A stretch of 64,000 bases of DNA from Bacillus sp. DNRA2 (GTDB taxonomy: Bacteria; Bacillota; Bacilli; Bacillales; Cytobacillaceae). The stretch is taken from assembly GCF_012843265.1 (NCBI RefSeq), contig NZ_JABAIT010000012.1, positions 1-64,000 on the forward strand, written 5' to 3'. Under the pieces are notes generated by a model. The model did no database searches. It was given only the letters and a program-made list of their open reading frames with translations, and was not told the DNA's origin. The translations under genes and the position numbers were made by a program. Below are positions 43,306-52,327 of the stretch, one piece after another (the stretch's first letter is position 1; every line of letters starts with the position of its first letter).

Positions 43306-44553
43306 CTAGAAATATACTTCCTCAAGTGGTAAACCTGTTCCATTCACGACTAAGTTACCAATCGTCCGAGCCTTATAGACGGTTGGATTGTGTGAGGCGA
43401 TGGTACGAACATTGCGCCAGTGACGGTCAAGATTTGCGGAAGCTTTTGTTGCAGATGCACCACCCACTTCAAACAGTAGTGATGCTGCTCTTAATGCAAG
43501 CCCATCGATGACTACCTTTGCTTTTGCAGCTTGTAATGAGGCTTCATGACTTAGTTCGTAATCAATCACTCCATCAACAGCTGAATTTACGGCACGGTCT
43601 AAGCTTTCAGCAGCAGTTAATACAATCGATTCAGCTGCATACGCGATACTTGAAATTTCTCCGATTATTTGCTGTAGCTGCGGGTCCTCTGCGGGTGTTG
43701 GTCCTGCTGCAAAGGTAAACGAGCGTTTCCGGCTTTTAACAAGAGCGGCTGCATCTTTCTCAACATTACGAACGATTCCAGCAATAACTGCCTGCAGAAT
43801 CAATTGGAAGAACGAATTAAACGGGGTCGGACCTTCTCCAAAGGAAAGAACCTCATTCTTGTTAACTAATACATGATTAAATTTCGTCGTACCGCTTCCA
43901 GTTAATTTTTGTCCAATTCCATCCCAATCATCCTCAAGTACAACACCATCACGGAGGGTTGGAATGATGACTGTGGCCAATTCACCCTCCGGAGTCGTTG
44001 CCAAAACGACCACCCAGTCGGAATAGAGTGTACCCGTGCTGAAATACTTCGTTCCATTTAATCGATAATTATCCCCATCAGGAGTTAACTTCGTTTCAAA
44101 TACTAGTTTTCCGACGTTTTGGTTCGAGATTTCGGTGAAACCAAGCCCGATTATCGCCCCATCTGCTATTCTTTGAAGCCATAAGTTACGAACTTCATCA
44201 TTTGGATTAATTAGAAAATCATTCACATAATTATAATGAGCGCGAAGAATATGAGCCACGTCAGGATCTACTTCAGCCAAGCGGATCACTACATATAATA
44301 AGTCACGAATGCTAGCACCGACACCACCCTTTTCAAATGGTAAGCGTATCGCACCAAGCCGTGATTGCCGGATTAAATCAATGGCATAAAACGGACGTTC
44401 GTTATTTCCTGCTTTGCGGCGTTTTTCGGCATCTCTGCCAATTTCACTTAATAGGGCTTCGAATTCCGGTGAATCAATCTGAACAGGGCCATTAAAGTTA
44501 AGCTTTTGGTCTTTTTGTAACTTTTCTAAATTTATTTGGATTTTTTTTGACAT
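43306..44553 (-). CDS. SfnB-family sulfur acquisition oxidoreductase (ACAD fold)
   Basis: A 415-residue ACAD-fold flavoprotein. LPFEKGGVGASIRDLLYVVIRLAEVDPDVAH (positions about 74-104) and FTEISNQNVG are typical of the SfnB branch. It is divergent in sequence from the other three copies here. GAAGAGGTG precedes the ATG. It belongs to sfnG-LLM-SfnB-SfnB, consistent with stepwise oxidation of dimethylsulfone or related compounds. Confidence 0.82.
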   Translation of the reverse strand: MSKKIQINLEKLQKDQKLNFNGPVQIDSPEFEALLSEIGRDAEKRRKAGNNERPFYAIDLIRQSRLGAIRLPFEKGGVGASIRDLLYVVIRLAEVDPDVAHILRAHYNYVNDFLINPNDEVRNLWLQRIADGAIIGLGFTEISNQNVGKLVFETKLTPDGDNYRLNGTKYFSTGTLYSDWVVVLATTPEGELATVIIPTLRDGVVLEDDWDGIGQKLTGSGTTKFNHVLVNKNEVLSFGEGPTPFNSFFQLILQAVIAGIVRNVEKDAAALVKSRKRSFTFAAGPTPAEDPQLQQIIGEISSIAYAAESIVLTAAESLDRAVNSAVDGVIDYELSHEASLQAAKAKVVIDGLALRAASLLFEVGGASATKASANLDRHWRNVRTIASHNPTVYKARTIGNLVVNGTGLPLEEVYF

Positions 44554-44618
44554 GTTACACCTCTTCCCAACTATTCGAATTTGATAAGTAGTATTTATGT
44601 TTAATAATTATTCGTTTC

Positions 44619-46013
44619 TTATTGATCATTTGCGGTAGTTGTTTTAATTTTTCGATATTGATGAGCGGTGTGGGATTCCGGTAGGCGAGCTTGCCCTTTT
44701 CCATTAAGCTTTTCACGGAGTGTCCCATCCTCATATTCAGTTTTTAATAATCCTCTTTGTTGCAGTTCAGGTACTACAAGTTCTATAAAGTCCTCAAAGG
44801 TTCCAGGTGTGATGGCATAGGCGAGGTTAAACCCGTCGATATCCGTATCAGCAATCCATTCTTCAAATGAGTCTGCGATTTGTTTAGGGGTTCCTACAAG
44901 GACCGGGCCCATCCCGCCGATACCTGCAAAGTTCGCCAATTCCTTTACAGTCCACTTTTTCTCAGTGCTTAAGGTAGTTAGCGACTCTAACAATGATTTA
45001 ATCGCATTGGTCTCAATGTATTCGATTTCCTGATCTGGTTCGTATTGTGAAAAATCAACCCCCGACCAACCGCTCACTAACGACAATGCACCTTCATAGC
45101 TTATGTAACTAGCAAGCTCGTCATATTTTTCCCAAGCTTCTGCTTCAGTTTGGCCAACAATCGGTGTTACAAGCGTAAATACTTTGATGCTTTGTGGATT
45201 TCTTCCGTTCTCAGCCGTTTGCTTTCTTAGATCTACAACATAATTGGCGACTGCCTCTTTTGTCGGAGCAGAAACAAACGTGCATTCGGCGTGTTTTGCA
45301 GCGAAGCTTCTTCCTGTTGCAGACGCTCCAGCTTGATACAATACTGGTGTACGTTGTGGCGACGGCTCACAAAGATGAATTCCAGGTACGTCAAAATATT
45401 TACCACGATGATTTATTTCATGAACTTTTGTAGGATCGGTAAATACTTTTTTATCACGGTCTTTAACGACTGCCTCATCCTCCCAGCTTCCTTCCCACAG
45501 TTTATAGCAAACTTCTAAATATTCAGCAGCGATATTATAGCGTTCAGAATGTAGGAAGCGATCACCAATCTCAATGTTTTTCGTTCCACTTTCCAGATAA
45601 GAAGTAACAATATTCCAACCAACGCGGCCATTGGTTAGATGGTCTAGCGTCGACATCCTCCTTGCAAAGGTGTAGGGATGTTCAAATGTAGTCGATGCTG
45701 TGATACCAAATCCTAAATGTTTGGTGGCATTTGCCATTGCTGAAACAAGTAAAATCGGATCGTTGACCGGTACTTGCGTCGCCTCGCGAACCGTTACGGT
45801 TTTATCACCGCCATAAACGTCGTAAATCCCAATGACGTCGGCAATAAATAATCCGTCAAAACGCCCTTTTTCAAGTAACTTGGCAAGTTCAACCCAATAA
45901 TCGATTGTGTTATAACGATGTGATTGATCCTTTGGATGCGTCCATAATCCTGGTGATTGATGAGCCACACAATTCATATCAAATGCGTTTAAATATATTC
46001 GGTCTTTTCTCAA
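44619..46013 (-). CDS. Luciferase-like FMN-dependent monooxygenase (NtaA/SnaA/DszA family)
   Basis: A 464-residue enzyme. YLNAFDMNCVAHQSPGLW, HLTNGRVGWNIVTS and VLYQAGASATGRSFAAKHAE mark the long LLM family. Start TTG at 46013 with AGGAGGA upstream. It lies 23 bp after sfnG in the same operon. It probably uses FMNH2 to attack a C-S bond; the substrate differs from the paralogues at 21-26 kb judging by sequence divergence. Confidence 0.87.
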   Translation of the reverse strand: MRKDRIYLNAFDMNCVAHQSPGLWTHPKDQSHRYNTIDYWVELAKLLEKGRFDGLFIADVIGIYDVYGGDKTVTVREATQVPVNDPILLVSAMANATKHLGFGITASTTFEHPYTFARRMSTLDHLTNGRVGWNIVTSYLESGTKNIEIGDRFLHSERYNIAAEYLEVCYKLWEGSWEDEAVVKDRDKKVFTDPTKVHEINHRGKYFDVPGIHLCEPSPQRTPVLYQAGASATGRSFAAKHAECTFVSAPTKEAVANYVVDLRKQTAENGRNPQSIKVFTLVTPIVGQTEAEAWEKYDELASYISYEGALSLVSGWSGVDFSQYEPDQEIEYIETNAIKSLLESLTTLSTEKKWTVKELANFAGIGGMGPVLVGTPKQIADSFEEWIADTDIDGFNLAYAITPGTFEDFIELVVPELQQRGLLKTEYEDGTLREKLNGKGQARLPESHTAHQYRKIKTTTANDQ

Positions 46014-46036
46014 AACCTATTCCTCCTAATCCGAGC

Positions 46037-47116
46037 TTACGCTTGCACGGAAGCTTGTAATTGCTCTTCTTTTTTGCGAACAAGTGGCAATACTTTCTCA
46101 CCAAATGCCCGTAAATCTTCTTCATAGTGAAGGAACCCTGTTAAAACGATATCAATTCCAATTTTTTTCAATTCAATAATTCGGTCCGCAACCTGTTCAG
46201 CTGTTCCAATTAAACCTGTTTTGAAACCGTCGTTATATTGGACAAGGTCTTCGAATGTTGATTCTGACCACATCCCTTTTCCTTCTGGAGAAGATGCACC
46301 CGCAGCTTTAACGGAATCACGAAATCCTTCAACCGCTTCAGCATTTGCATTTTCGACTATATCTCGAAGCACCTGTTTTGCCTCTTCCTCAGTATCACGA
46401 ACAATTACAAATCCATTTACACCAAATTTGATTGGACCTTTCCCATTCGCCTTTCTCAGTGCGCTGACTTCGTCAATTTGGGCTTTGAGCTGTTCCAGTG
46501 TACCTCCGTTGGCAAAATAAACATCTGATGCCCGACCAGCCATTTCCTTCGCTGCTTTCGAGTTTCCCCCTTGGAATATGAGTGGTTGTTTGATGGGTTT
46601 TGGTTTTAATGGCGTGTCATTTAATCGATAAAAATCCCCCCGATAATTTGCTGATTCCTTTGTCCACAATTCTCTAAGGACTTCAATAAATTCTTCGGAA
46701 CGACGGTAGCGCTCATCATGATCTAACCATGGTTCTCCATAACTATTAAACTCACCTTTGAACCAACCACTTACAATATTAATAGCAGCGCGACCATTAC
46801 TAATTTGATCAATGGTTGAAATGATTTTTGCCATAACCGCTGGATGCCAAAGCCCTGGAAGGACCGCAGTAATGATGTTTAATTTTTTAGTGTGTGATGC
46901 TAACGCAGATGCTAGCGCTGATGCCTCTAATTGATTTTCAGCACCATAGCTTGCTAAGAATCTTGTTTGAAGCAGAACATAATTAAATCCTACTTCCTCA
47001 GCGATTTGTGCATAGCGCTTGTTGTCCTCAAAAGTCCAACCTGTTTTTTGGGGAAGATTTGAAATCACCAGTCCCCCACTAACATTTGGTGCCCAATAAG
47101 CAAATTCTAATCCCAT
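46037..47116 (-). CDS. sfnG: Dimethylsulfone monooxygenase SfnG-like
   Basis: A 359-residue luciferase-like monooxygenase. FAYWAPNVSGGLVISNLPQ, RFLASYGAENQLEAS, ISNGRAAINIVSGWFKGEF and YGEPWLDHDERYRRSEEFI-type sequence follow SfnG closely. SfnG converts dimethylsulfone to methanesulfinate with FMNH2 and O2. First gene of the operon 47116-42033, behind leader f. AGGAGG precedes the ATG. Confidence 0.85.
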   Translation of the reverse strand: MGLEFAYWAPNVSGGLVISNLPQKTGWTFEDNKRYAQIAEEVGFNYVLLQTRFLASYGAENQLEASALASALASHTKKLNIITAVLPGLWHPAVMAKIISTIDQISNGRAAINIVSGWFKGEFNSYGEPWLDHDERYRRSEEFIEVLRELWTKESANYRGDFYRLNDTPLKPKPIKQPLIFQGGNSKAAKEMAGRASDVYFANGGTLEQLKAQIDEVSALRKANGKGPIKFGVNGFVIVRDTEEEAKQVLRDIVENANAEAVEGFRDSVKAAGASSPEGKGMWSESTFEDLVQYNDGFKTGLIGTAEQVADRIIELKKIGIDIVLTGFLHYEEDLRAFGEKVLPLVRKKEEQLQASVQA

Positions 47117-47141
47117 GTTAATTCCTCCTAAAAAAATTAAT

Positions 47142-47204
47142 AAAAAAGAGGCTCATACTAGTCCTATCGTCGGACTAACATGAGCCTCTGGTTAACCAGT
47201 TGGC
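47142..47204 (-). promoter_or_regulatory. Sulfur-leader attenuator, copy f
   Basis: The hairpin at 47184-47204 has outer stem GCC/GGC, internal loop AA/A, inner stem CUGG/CCAG and loop UUAA. The terminator 47142-47186 has a 15-nt arm starting GGCTCATGTTAG and ends in T6. Confidence 0.75.
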
Positions 47205-47240
47205 GATATTTTAAATAAATGGCAAATATTCCATGAACTT

Positions 47241-47270
47241 ATCATAATTCTAATTATTCCTATGTGTCAA
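47241..47270 (-). promoter_or_regulatory. SigA promoter of the sfnG operon
   Basis: TTGACA (47265-47270) and TATGAT (47241-47246), spacing 18 bp. The block ACTTGACACATAGGA is the same as at 50206-50222, so an operator may overlap the -35 and spacer. Confidence 0.7.
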
Positions 47271-47303
47271 GTGTGATTTTATGCAATTTTCCTCAATTTG
47301 ATA

Positions 47304-48485
47304 TTATTCTCCACCCTCTTCGTAAAACTCCGAAGGTAACCCTACAAGATTTTTCCCTATGATATCCTTCGCTAAATTATTAGAAGGTGACAAAACAATG
47401 CCTGCTCTAGCGTCACGATAAAGTCGCTCAATTGGTCCCTTTTTATAACCATATCCGCCTGTAACATCCATCGCTATATTTGCGACTTTGTTGGCAGCTT
47501 CTGTGGCAAAAATTTTGAATTCCGTCGCCTCATACCAAAGTTCACCGAACGCTTTTCCTTCAGCTTCAAACTCATTAAACTTCTTTGCAAGAGCTGTTTG
47601 CCAAGGTTTTAAACTGCTAATTAATATTTTGGCATCTGTCAATTGCTGTCTAATGATTTGATAATCAGCTAAGCTTTTATTAAAATCACGATGAATTGTT
47701 TTCTTTACATGACCGATTGCTTTAGACAGTGTTTCTTCAGCAACACCTAAAAATGCTGAACCCATGCCTAGCAAATAGAGCGGATCGACGCCATTTAAAG
47801 CAATATCAACTGCTTTATTTTCTTCCCACAATAAATCCTGCCTTTTTACTTTTACACCTTCCAACTTTAATGGACCACTATGATTTCCATGAACACCCAA
47901 AGCATCCCATGTGCCAGCCGTAATTCCGGGTTGATTTCCATCAACGATAAAATAACTTAAATCAGTTGGTTTGACTGCACCTGGTGTTCTCGTTTGTAAA
48001 ATATAAAACGCAGACTGGCCACCACTTGTAGTAAAGGATTTTTCTAAATCCAAAATGTAATTTTCCCCATCCCGTTTAGCTTCACTTAAACTAAACCACG
48101 TATGCCCTCCTGTGGCCTTTTCACTCATTGAATGCGTGCCAATAGCCCCTTTTCGGACAGGTGGTAACCAGCGTTGTTTTTGGTCTTCGTTACCGTAATA
48201 CACAATTGTTTGGGCAGCACCGACATGCATGACATAGATTAACGCAGTAGACGGGCATCCTTTCGCAATTTCTTCCGTTGCGATGGCAAACGCTTCATAA
48301 TCGAGACCGAGTCCTTGATACTTTTCTGGAATCAGGATACTGTTCCAGCCAGAAGCTGCTAGATGATTCAAGTTCTCTCGAGGAAAGGTTCCCTCCCGAT
48401 CAATTATTTCAGCATTTGGGCGGATGACCTTATTAACGAGTGTTTGAATTTCTTCTCTAATCGTTTTTGTTTTTGTCTGAACCAT
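47304..48485 (-). CDS. Acyl-CoA-dehydrogenase-like flavin monooxygenase (SfnB/DszC type)
   Basis: A 393-residue ACAD-fold protein, close paralogue of 42033-43226 (SMSEKATGGHTWFS, ALGVHGNHSGPLKLEGV and DVTGGYGYKKGPIERLYRDARAG-like end). It follows the APC permease gene by 14 bp, suggesting the permease imports its substrate. GGGAG precedes the ATG. The reaction is unknown but likely FMNH2-dependent oxidation of an organosulfur compound. Confidence 0.82.
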   Translation of the reverse strand: MVQTKTKTIREEIQTLVNKVIRPNAEIIDREGTFPRENLNHLAASGWNSILIPEKYQGLGLDYEAFAIATEEIAKGCPSTALIYVMHVGAAQTIVYYGNEDQKQRWLPPVRKGAIGTHSMSEKATGGHTWFSLSEAKRDGENYILDLEKSFTTSGGQSAFYILQTRTPGAVKPTDLSYFIVDGNQPGITAGTWDALGVHGNHSGPLKLEGVKVKRQDLLWEENKAVDIALNGVDPLYLLGMGSAFLGVAEETLSKAIGHVKKTIHRDFNKSLADYQIIRQQLTDAKILISSLKPWQTALAKKFNEFEAEGKAFGELWYEATEFKIFATEAANKVANIAMDVTGGYGYKKGPIERLYRDARAGIVLSPSNNLAKDIIGKNLVGLPSEFYEEGGE

Positions 48486-48499
48486 GTTTTTTCTCCCTA

Positions 48500-49897
48500 T
48501 TAATCTTTATTTACAGAGACATCAAAGACTCCGATATTAGTAGCTGTAACTGAATTTTTTTTCAATTTAAACCATGAAAAAGCGAAACTTGCGATGCACA
48601 ACAGTAGAATCAACCACGGGAAATAGCTCACTGGTGCAGGTTGGCCCGGTTGAACCATAGCCCATAGTGGCACAAGGATACTGACTAAGCCCAAGATAGG
48701 AAATAGATATTTTTTATAAAACGGCCATTTTTCTTGTTTATAAAAGATAACAGCTAGATTTAATAAACTGTAAATGATCAACAATGGAATCGTGCCAATA
48801 GTCCCTAAATATCCAAAACCGACCACCCATCCCTTGCCTAGATAACCAAAGAGGATTGCAACAAGAAGTCCTGCTCCACTTAAAAAGGTAATAGAACCAA
48901 TTGGTGTTCCCCATTTCGATACCTTGGCTAGTTTGCGATGGAACACGCCCTCCCGAGCAGAGTGAAATGGAATCCTCGAAAAACCGTTTAAGCAAGCAAT
49001 CGTCATCCCGAAAATACTTGTAAAACCAGCAATCGTAGCGAGAACTGAGAAACTACCTAAATATGTATTTGCTAGGTCCATAAACGGGTTTGCACTTTTA
49101 AGCAAGTCTCCTGCTTGATTAGAAAACCCTTGAATAATGCTGTAATTGATAAAAATATAAAAGATTGACATGATAGCGATACTCACAAGTACGGCCCGTG
49201 CAGTATTCTTTTTAGGATTCTTCGTCTCTTCTGCCAACGCTACTGAATTTTCAAAACCTATGAACAAATACACAGCTAACGGGAAAGCTAGACTTAATCC
49301 AGAAATTCCGCCTTCAATCGAGGATGTGGCAAAAGGCTTTAAGGATAACGGTGCTGGTGGATACATTAAAACCAAAATTGAAACGACAATCAGAACCCCT
49401 ACCTCAACGACCAAGGCCAAGGCGGCTATTTTTGTTGAACTATGAATCCCCAGAACAGTCAAACCCCAAATGAAGACTCCCAAAATAATGGTTGGAAATA
49501 TCCAATGGACTTCCACTCCATACAATGCCAATGAATCTGCCGTCCAGCCGCCAAGCTCGATAAAGGCCGAACCCGCAAGAAAAATGGTTCCAACTAAAAA
49601 GATTAGCGATGCTGCCATACCAACCACATTCCCAAATGTCATACTAATATATTTGATTAGGGAACCACTGCTCGGATGTGTTTTTGAAAAATTAGTTATG
49701 CTTAAGCCCACCAAAATAATCGCAAATGTCGCGACCAACAGTGTGAGCGGTGACCCAACGCCAGAGGCTGCAAAAATTACCGGAAATCCATAATAAATAC
49801 CTGCTGCGGGTGCCATTTGTGCTAACGATGAGCTGATGGCATCAATGAGCGTTAGCTTTTTTTTCGGGTTAAGCTGAATTTCGATATTTCCATTCAT
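48500..49897 (-). CDS. APC-family amino acid permease in the sulfur regulon
   Basis: A 465-residue transporter with about 12 helices. SLAQMAPAAGIYYGFPVIF near the start and FIGFENSVALAEETKNPKKN (about 225-245) are amino-acid permease signatures. The ATG at 49897 follows AAAGGAG; a longer frame to 49990 runs through attenuator i and is not real. With the flavoprotein gene behind it and two leaders before it, it probably imports a sulfur-containing amino acid or derivative. Confidence 0.82.
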   Translation of the reverse strand: MNGNIEIQLNPKKKLTLIDAISSSLAQMAPAAGIYYGFPVIFAASGVGSPLTLLVATFAIILVGLSITNFSKTHPSSGSLIKYISMTFGNVVGMAASLIFLVGTIFLAGSAFIELGGWTADSLALYGVEVHWIFPTIILGVFIWGLTVLGIHSSTKIAALALVVEVGVLIVVSILVLMYPPAPLSLKPFATSSIEGGISGLSLAFPLAVYLFIGFENSVALAEETKNPKKNTARAVLVSIAIMSIFYIFINYSIIQGFSNQAGDLLKSANPFMDLANTYLGSFSVLATIAGFTSIFGMTIACLNGFSRIPFHSAREGVFHRKLAKVSKWGTPIGSITFLSGAGLLVAILFGYLGKGWVVGFGYLGTIGTIPLLIIYSLLNLAVIFYKQEKWPFYKKYLFPILGLVSILVPLWAMVQPGQPAPVSYFPWLILLLCIASFAFSWFKLKKNSVTATNIGVFDVSVNKD

Positions 49898-49922
49898 TCT
49901 GTTTCTCCTTTTATTAAAATTG

Positions 49923-49988
49923 AAAAAACCCTTTTTCTCCATACACGAATCATGCAGGAGATAAAGAGTCATCGGTTGACCGGTCGAC
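49923..49988 (-). promoter_or_regulatory. Sulfur-leader attenuator, copy i
   Basis: The hairpin at 49968-49988 has outer stem GUC/GAC, internal loop GA, inner stem CCGG/CCGa and loop UCAA; the usual 3' A is U. The terminator 49923-49970 (CTCTTTATCTCC against GGAGAAAAAGGG) ends in T6. Confidence 0.6.
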
Positions 49989-50089
49989 ATTCATATGCTT
50001 TTTCTTATCATTCGCTTGTAATAACTCTGAAAAAGTGATTACTTCTATTACAAAAAACATTTATTTAATCACACTCCTTCTTTTATAAA

Positions 50090-50155
50090 AATAAAAAGGC
50101 CCATATTAGTCCTTATGAGGTTGGACTAACATGAGCCTCTGGTTAACCAGTTGGC
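50090..50155 (-). promoter_or_regulatory. Sulfur-leader attenuator, copy g
   Basis: The hairpin at 50135-50155 is identical to copy f. The terminator 50090-50137 (GGCTCATGTTAGTCC arm) ends in T5. It is followed by copy i before the same permease gene. Confidence 0.75.
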
Positions 50156-50190
50156 AATATTCAGAAAATAACGAAACCTTTCTTGTGTTT

Positions 50191-50220
50191 ATCATAAAGC
50201 ATATAAATCCTATGTGTCAA
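50191..50220 (-). promoter_or_regulatory. SigA promoter of the APC permease operon
   Basis: TTGACA (50215-50220) and TATGAT (50191-50196), spacing 18 bp, with the same CACTTGACACATAGGA block as the sfnG promoter. Confidence 0.7.
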
Positions 50221-50244
50221 GTGTGTTTTGCTTTTTTTACTCGA

Positions 50245-50574
50245 TCATTGTTTCTCCATTATTTTTTCACGAATACTTTCCAAATCCTCTAATGATAAGT
50301 CACCGAGCGATTTCTTAATTTCCTCTTCAATATGTATCCGATTGCTTTCTCGATATTGATCCCACCACGCTTGAAGCCCTTCCGTATTTTCCAATAAAGA
50401 TTGAATATCGATTTCTTCAATATCATCATCAGACAAATACTTTAGCACCGAGCTTAGCATCCGAGACAAATTGGCGACTTCATCGTCATTACTGCCTAAT
50501 TCTTTATTTTCAGGCAACAACTCTTCCATTTCTGGTTTAGCTGACTCATCATTTGCTGCAGACTTTCTTGGCAT
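50245..50574 (-). CDS. Acidic helical protein, unknown
   Basis: A 109-residue protein rich in Glu, Asp and Ser, predicted helical, no membrane segment or Cys. A LSRMLSSVLKYLSDDDIEEI stretch (about 38-57) looks like a helical core. GGGAGG lies 6 bp before ATG 50574. No family recognised. It ends next to the promoter of the APC permease and is not obviously part of the sulfur regulon. Confidence 0.5.
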   Translation of the reverse strand: MPRKSAANDESAKPEMEELLPENKELGSNDDEVANLSRMLSSVLKYLSDDDIEEIDIQSLLENTEGLQAWWDQYRESNRIHIEEEIKKSLGDLSLEDLESIREKIMEKQ

Positions 50575-50717
50575 ATACATCCTCCCAATCATTAACTAGA
50601 ATCTTGTCCATTATCCTATTCGAATAGTATTTAGGATTATTTTGTTATTATTCATTAATTAATGACAGTCGATTTATATATGTTAACAAATTAAATGCCT
50701 TAACATTTAGATAATCT

Positions 50718-51047
50718 TTAATCAGTGCCTACTCTCTTTATAAAGTAAGTGATAACACTTATGATAAGCGAAAACCCACTATAGGCAAATGCAAATTCGA
50801 AATAGGTTGTACTAAACAGAATGAGAAAAAAGAGATTCACAACAACAAAAGTGAGCAACGGCATGAGGAACCATTTCTTCAACCTTATAGTTCCAAGAAT
50901 TGAAACAACTGCAATAATGAGAGGATATTCAATTAGCTGCAAAAGGAAGTTTTCTCCATACATATGATAATATCCCCCTGAAAATAACACCGCGACAAAC
51001 ATTGCAACAATCATGAGAAGTGCAAACAAGAGAGAATCTTTAATCAT
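50718..51047 (-). CDS. Small membrane protein, YbeF/DUF2651-like
   Basis: A 109-residue protein with four predicted helices. LIEYPLIIAVVSILGTIRLKKWFLMPLL (cut in words: LIEYPLIIAV, then RLKKWFLMPLL) resembles DUF2651. The ATG at 51047 follows TAAGGTG; the longer frame to 51173 has no ribosome site. Function is unknown. Confidence 0.5.
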   Translation of the reverse strand: MIKDSLLFALLMIVAMFVAVLFSGGYYHMYGENFLLQLIEYPLIIAVVSILGTIRLKKWFLMPLLTFVVVNLFFLILFSTTYFEFAFAYSGFSLIISVITYFIKRVGTD

Positions 51048-51261
51048 TTTCACCTTAACGCACCCCTTACTTTTGTAATCCCCTTCATCTTTATTAAAGC
51101 ACAATGGATCATGAACAACTAAAAAAACCATCAAAATCTGTAAATTTTGACAGCCTTTCTGATTAGTTAACATAATTTCCCCTTAAAGAATTTGTTTACA
51201 AGTTTAAGTTTTAATATTTTGTTAAGGGTTTTTAATGAATATTTAATTGTGTTTTTATTTT

Positions 51262-51291
51262 AAATCGCATAAGATTTAATCGTACACGATT
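51262..51291. promoter_or_regulatory. Candidate OhrR operator upstream of glutathione peroxidase
   Basis: Two adjoining dyads with AATC/GATT half-sites: AAATCGCATAAGATTT (51262-51277) and AATCGTACACGATT (51278-51291). They lie 45-75 bp upstream of the peroxidase start. OhrR encoded downstream is the natural candidate regulator. Confidence 0.5.
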
Positions 51292-51335
51292 TTATTTTAC
51301 AATAAACGACAACTCACAATTTGGAGGAATACAAG

Positions 51336-51812
51336 ATGACTACTGTGTATGATTTTTCTGTAAAAAAGACGAATGGTGAGCTTAAATCCCTGAAAGATTT
51401 TGAAGGTAAGCCCCTGCTTATCGTGAACACGGCGAGCAAATGTGGATTAACCCCTCAATTTAAAGAGTTGCAAGAGCTGTATAATAAATATCAAAAGGAT
51501 GGACTAGAAATTTTAGGATTTCCATGCGATCAATTTAACAATCAAGAATTTGCTGATATCAAAGAAACCCTTCAATTTTGTCAATTGAATTACGGCATCA
51601 CCTTCCCAATGTTCGCCAAAGTGCATGTAAATGGAGATGATGCAGATCCTTTATTTGCTTTTTTAAAGGAGCAAAAAAGTGGTGTTTTTTCAAAAAATAT
51701 TAAGTGGAATTTCACAAAATTCTTAGTCGATCGTCATGGAAAGGTGATCGAACGGTATGCGCCTACGACCACACCGAGTCGGATCGAGTCTGATATTGAG
51801 AAAGTACTATAG
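51336..51812 (+). CDS. bsaA: Glutathione peroxidase-like thiol peroxidase (BsaA)
   Basis: A 158-residue thioredoxin-fold peroxidase. NTASKCGLTPQ holds the peroxidatic Cys36; LGFPCDQFNNQE has the second Cys and catalytic Gln; KWNFTKFLVDRHG has the Trp/Asn of the active site. Cys replaces selenocysteine, so thioredoxin or bacillithiol is the likely reductant. GGAGGAA precedes the ATG at 51336. Followed by ohrR. Confidence 0.92.
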   Translation: MTTVYDFSVKKTNGELKSLKDFEGKPLLIVNTASKCGLTPQFKELQELYNKYQKDGLEILGFPCDQFNNQEFADIKETLQFCQLNYGITFPMFAKVHVNGDDADPLFAFLKEQKSGVFSKNIKWNFTKFLVDRHGKVIERYAPTTTPSRIESDIEKVL

Positions 51813-51868
51813 TCATTCCTTATTAACGTTATTGATGTTGTTATAATTATTTTCACGGAGGTGATAGA

Positions 51869-52303
51869 GTGCAGGGTTTTTTACCGTTAAATAAACAGCT
51901 TTGCTTCGCCATCTACGAAACCTCTAGTGAATTTACGAAGCTGTATACAAATGTACTTAAACCGTTTGGACTAACTTATCCCCAATATTTAGTCTTACTC
52001 GCTTTGTGGGAGAAAGATGGAGTTCCGGTTAATGAGCTTGGGAAGTCCTTAAACCTAGGAACAGGAACATTGACACCGATGATCAATCGAATGGAAGCTA
52101 GTGGCTGGCTCCGCAAAGAACGCTCTAAAGAGGATGAACGCAAAGTTTTTATTTTCTTAGAAAATAAAGCAAACCAGGAGAAAGCAGCCATTCTCAGTAA
52201 AGTAGGGGAAGAAATTCTAGCTTGTAAAATTGATATGGAAGAATATGAAACGCTATTAGCACACCTTACCTCGTTGCAAAACAAACTGCGGGCACGAGGA
52301 TAA
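51869..52303 (+). CDS. ohrR: OhrR-type MarR regulator of organic peroxide response
   Basis: A 144-residue MarR protein starting at GTG with GGAGGTGAT upstream. LNKQLCFAIYETSSEFTKLY carries Cys12, the conserved peroxide-sensing cysteine of OhrR; LNLGTGTLTPMINRMEASGW is the recognition helix. It lies 56 bp after the peroxidase gene and probably represses it until oxidised. Confidence 0.88.
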   Translation: MQGFLPLNKQLCFAIYETSSEFTKLYTNVLKPFGLTYPQYLVLLALWEKDGVPVNELGKSLNLGTGTLTPMINRMEASGWLRKERSKEDERKVFIFLENKANQEKAAILSKVGEEILACKIDMEEYETLLAHLTSLQNKLRARG

Positions 52304-52327
52304 TTCTTGTTGCTTTAATACTTAGCT

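Noticed and set aside
49897-49990. N-terminal extension of the APC permease
   Set aside because: The extension would be translated from attenuator i and lacks a ribosome site; ATG 49897 has AAAGGAG.
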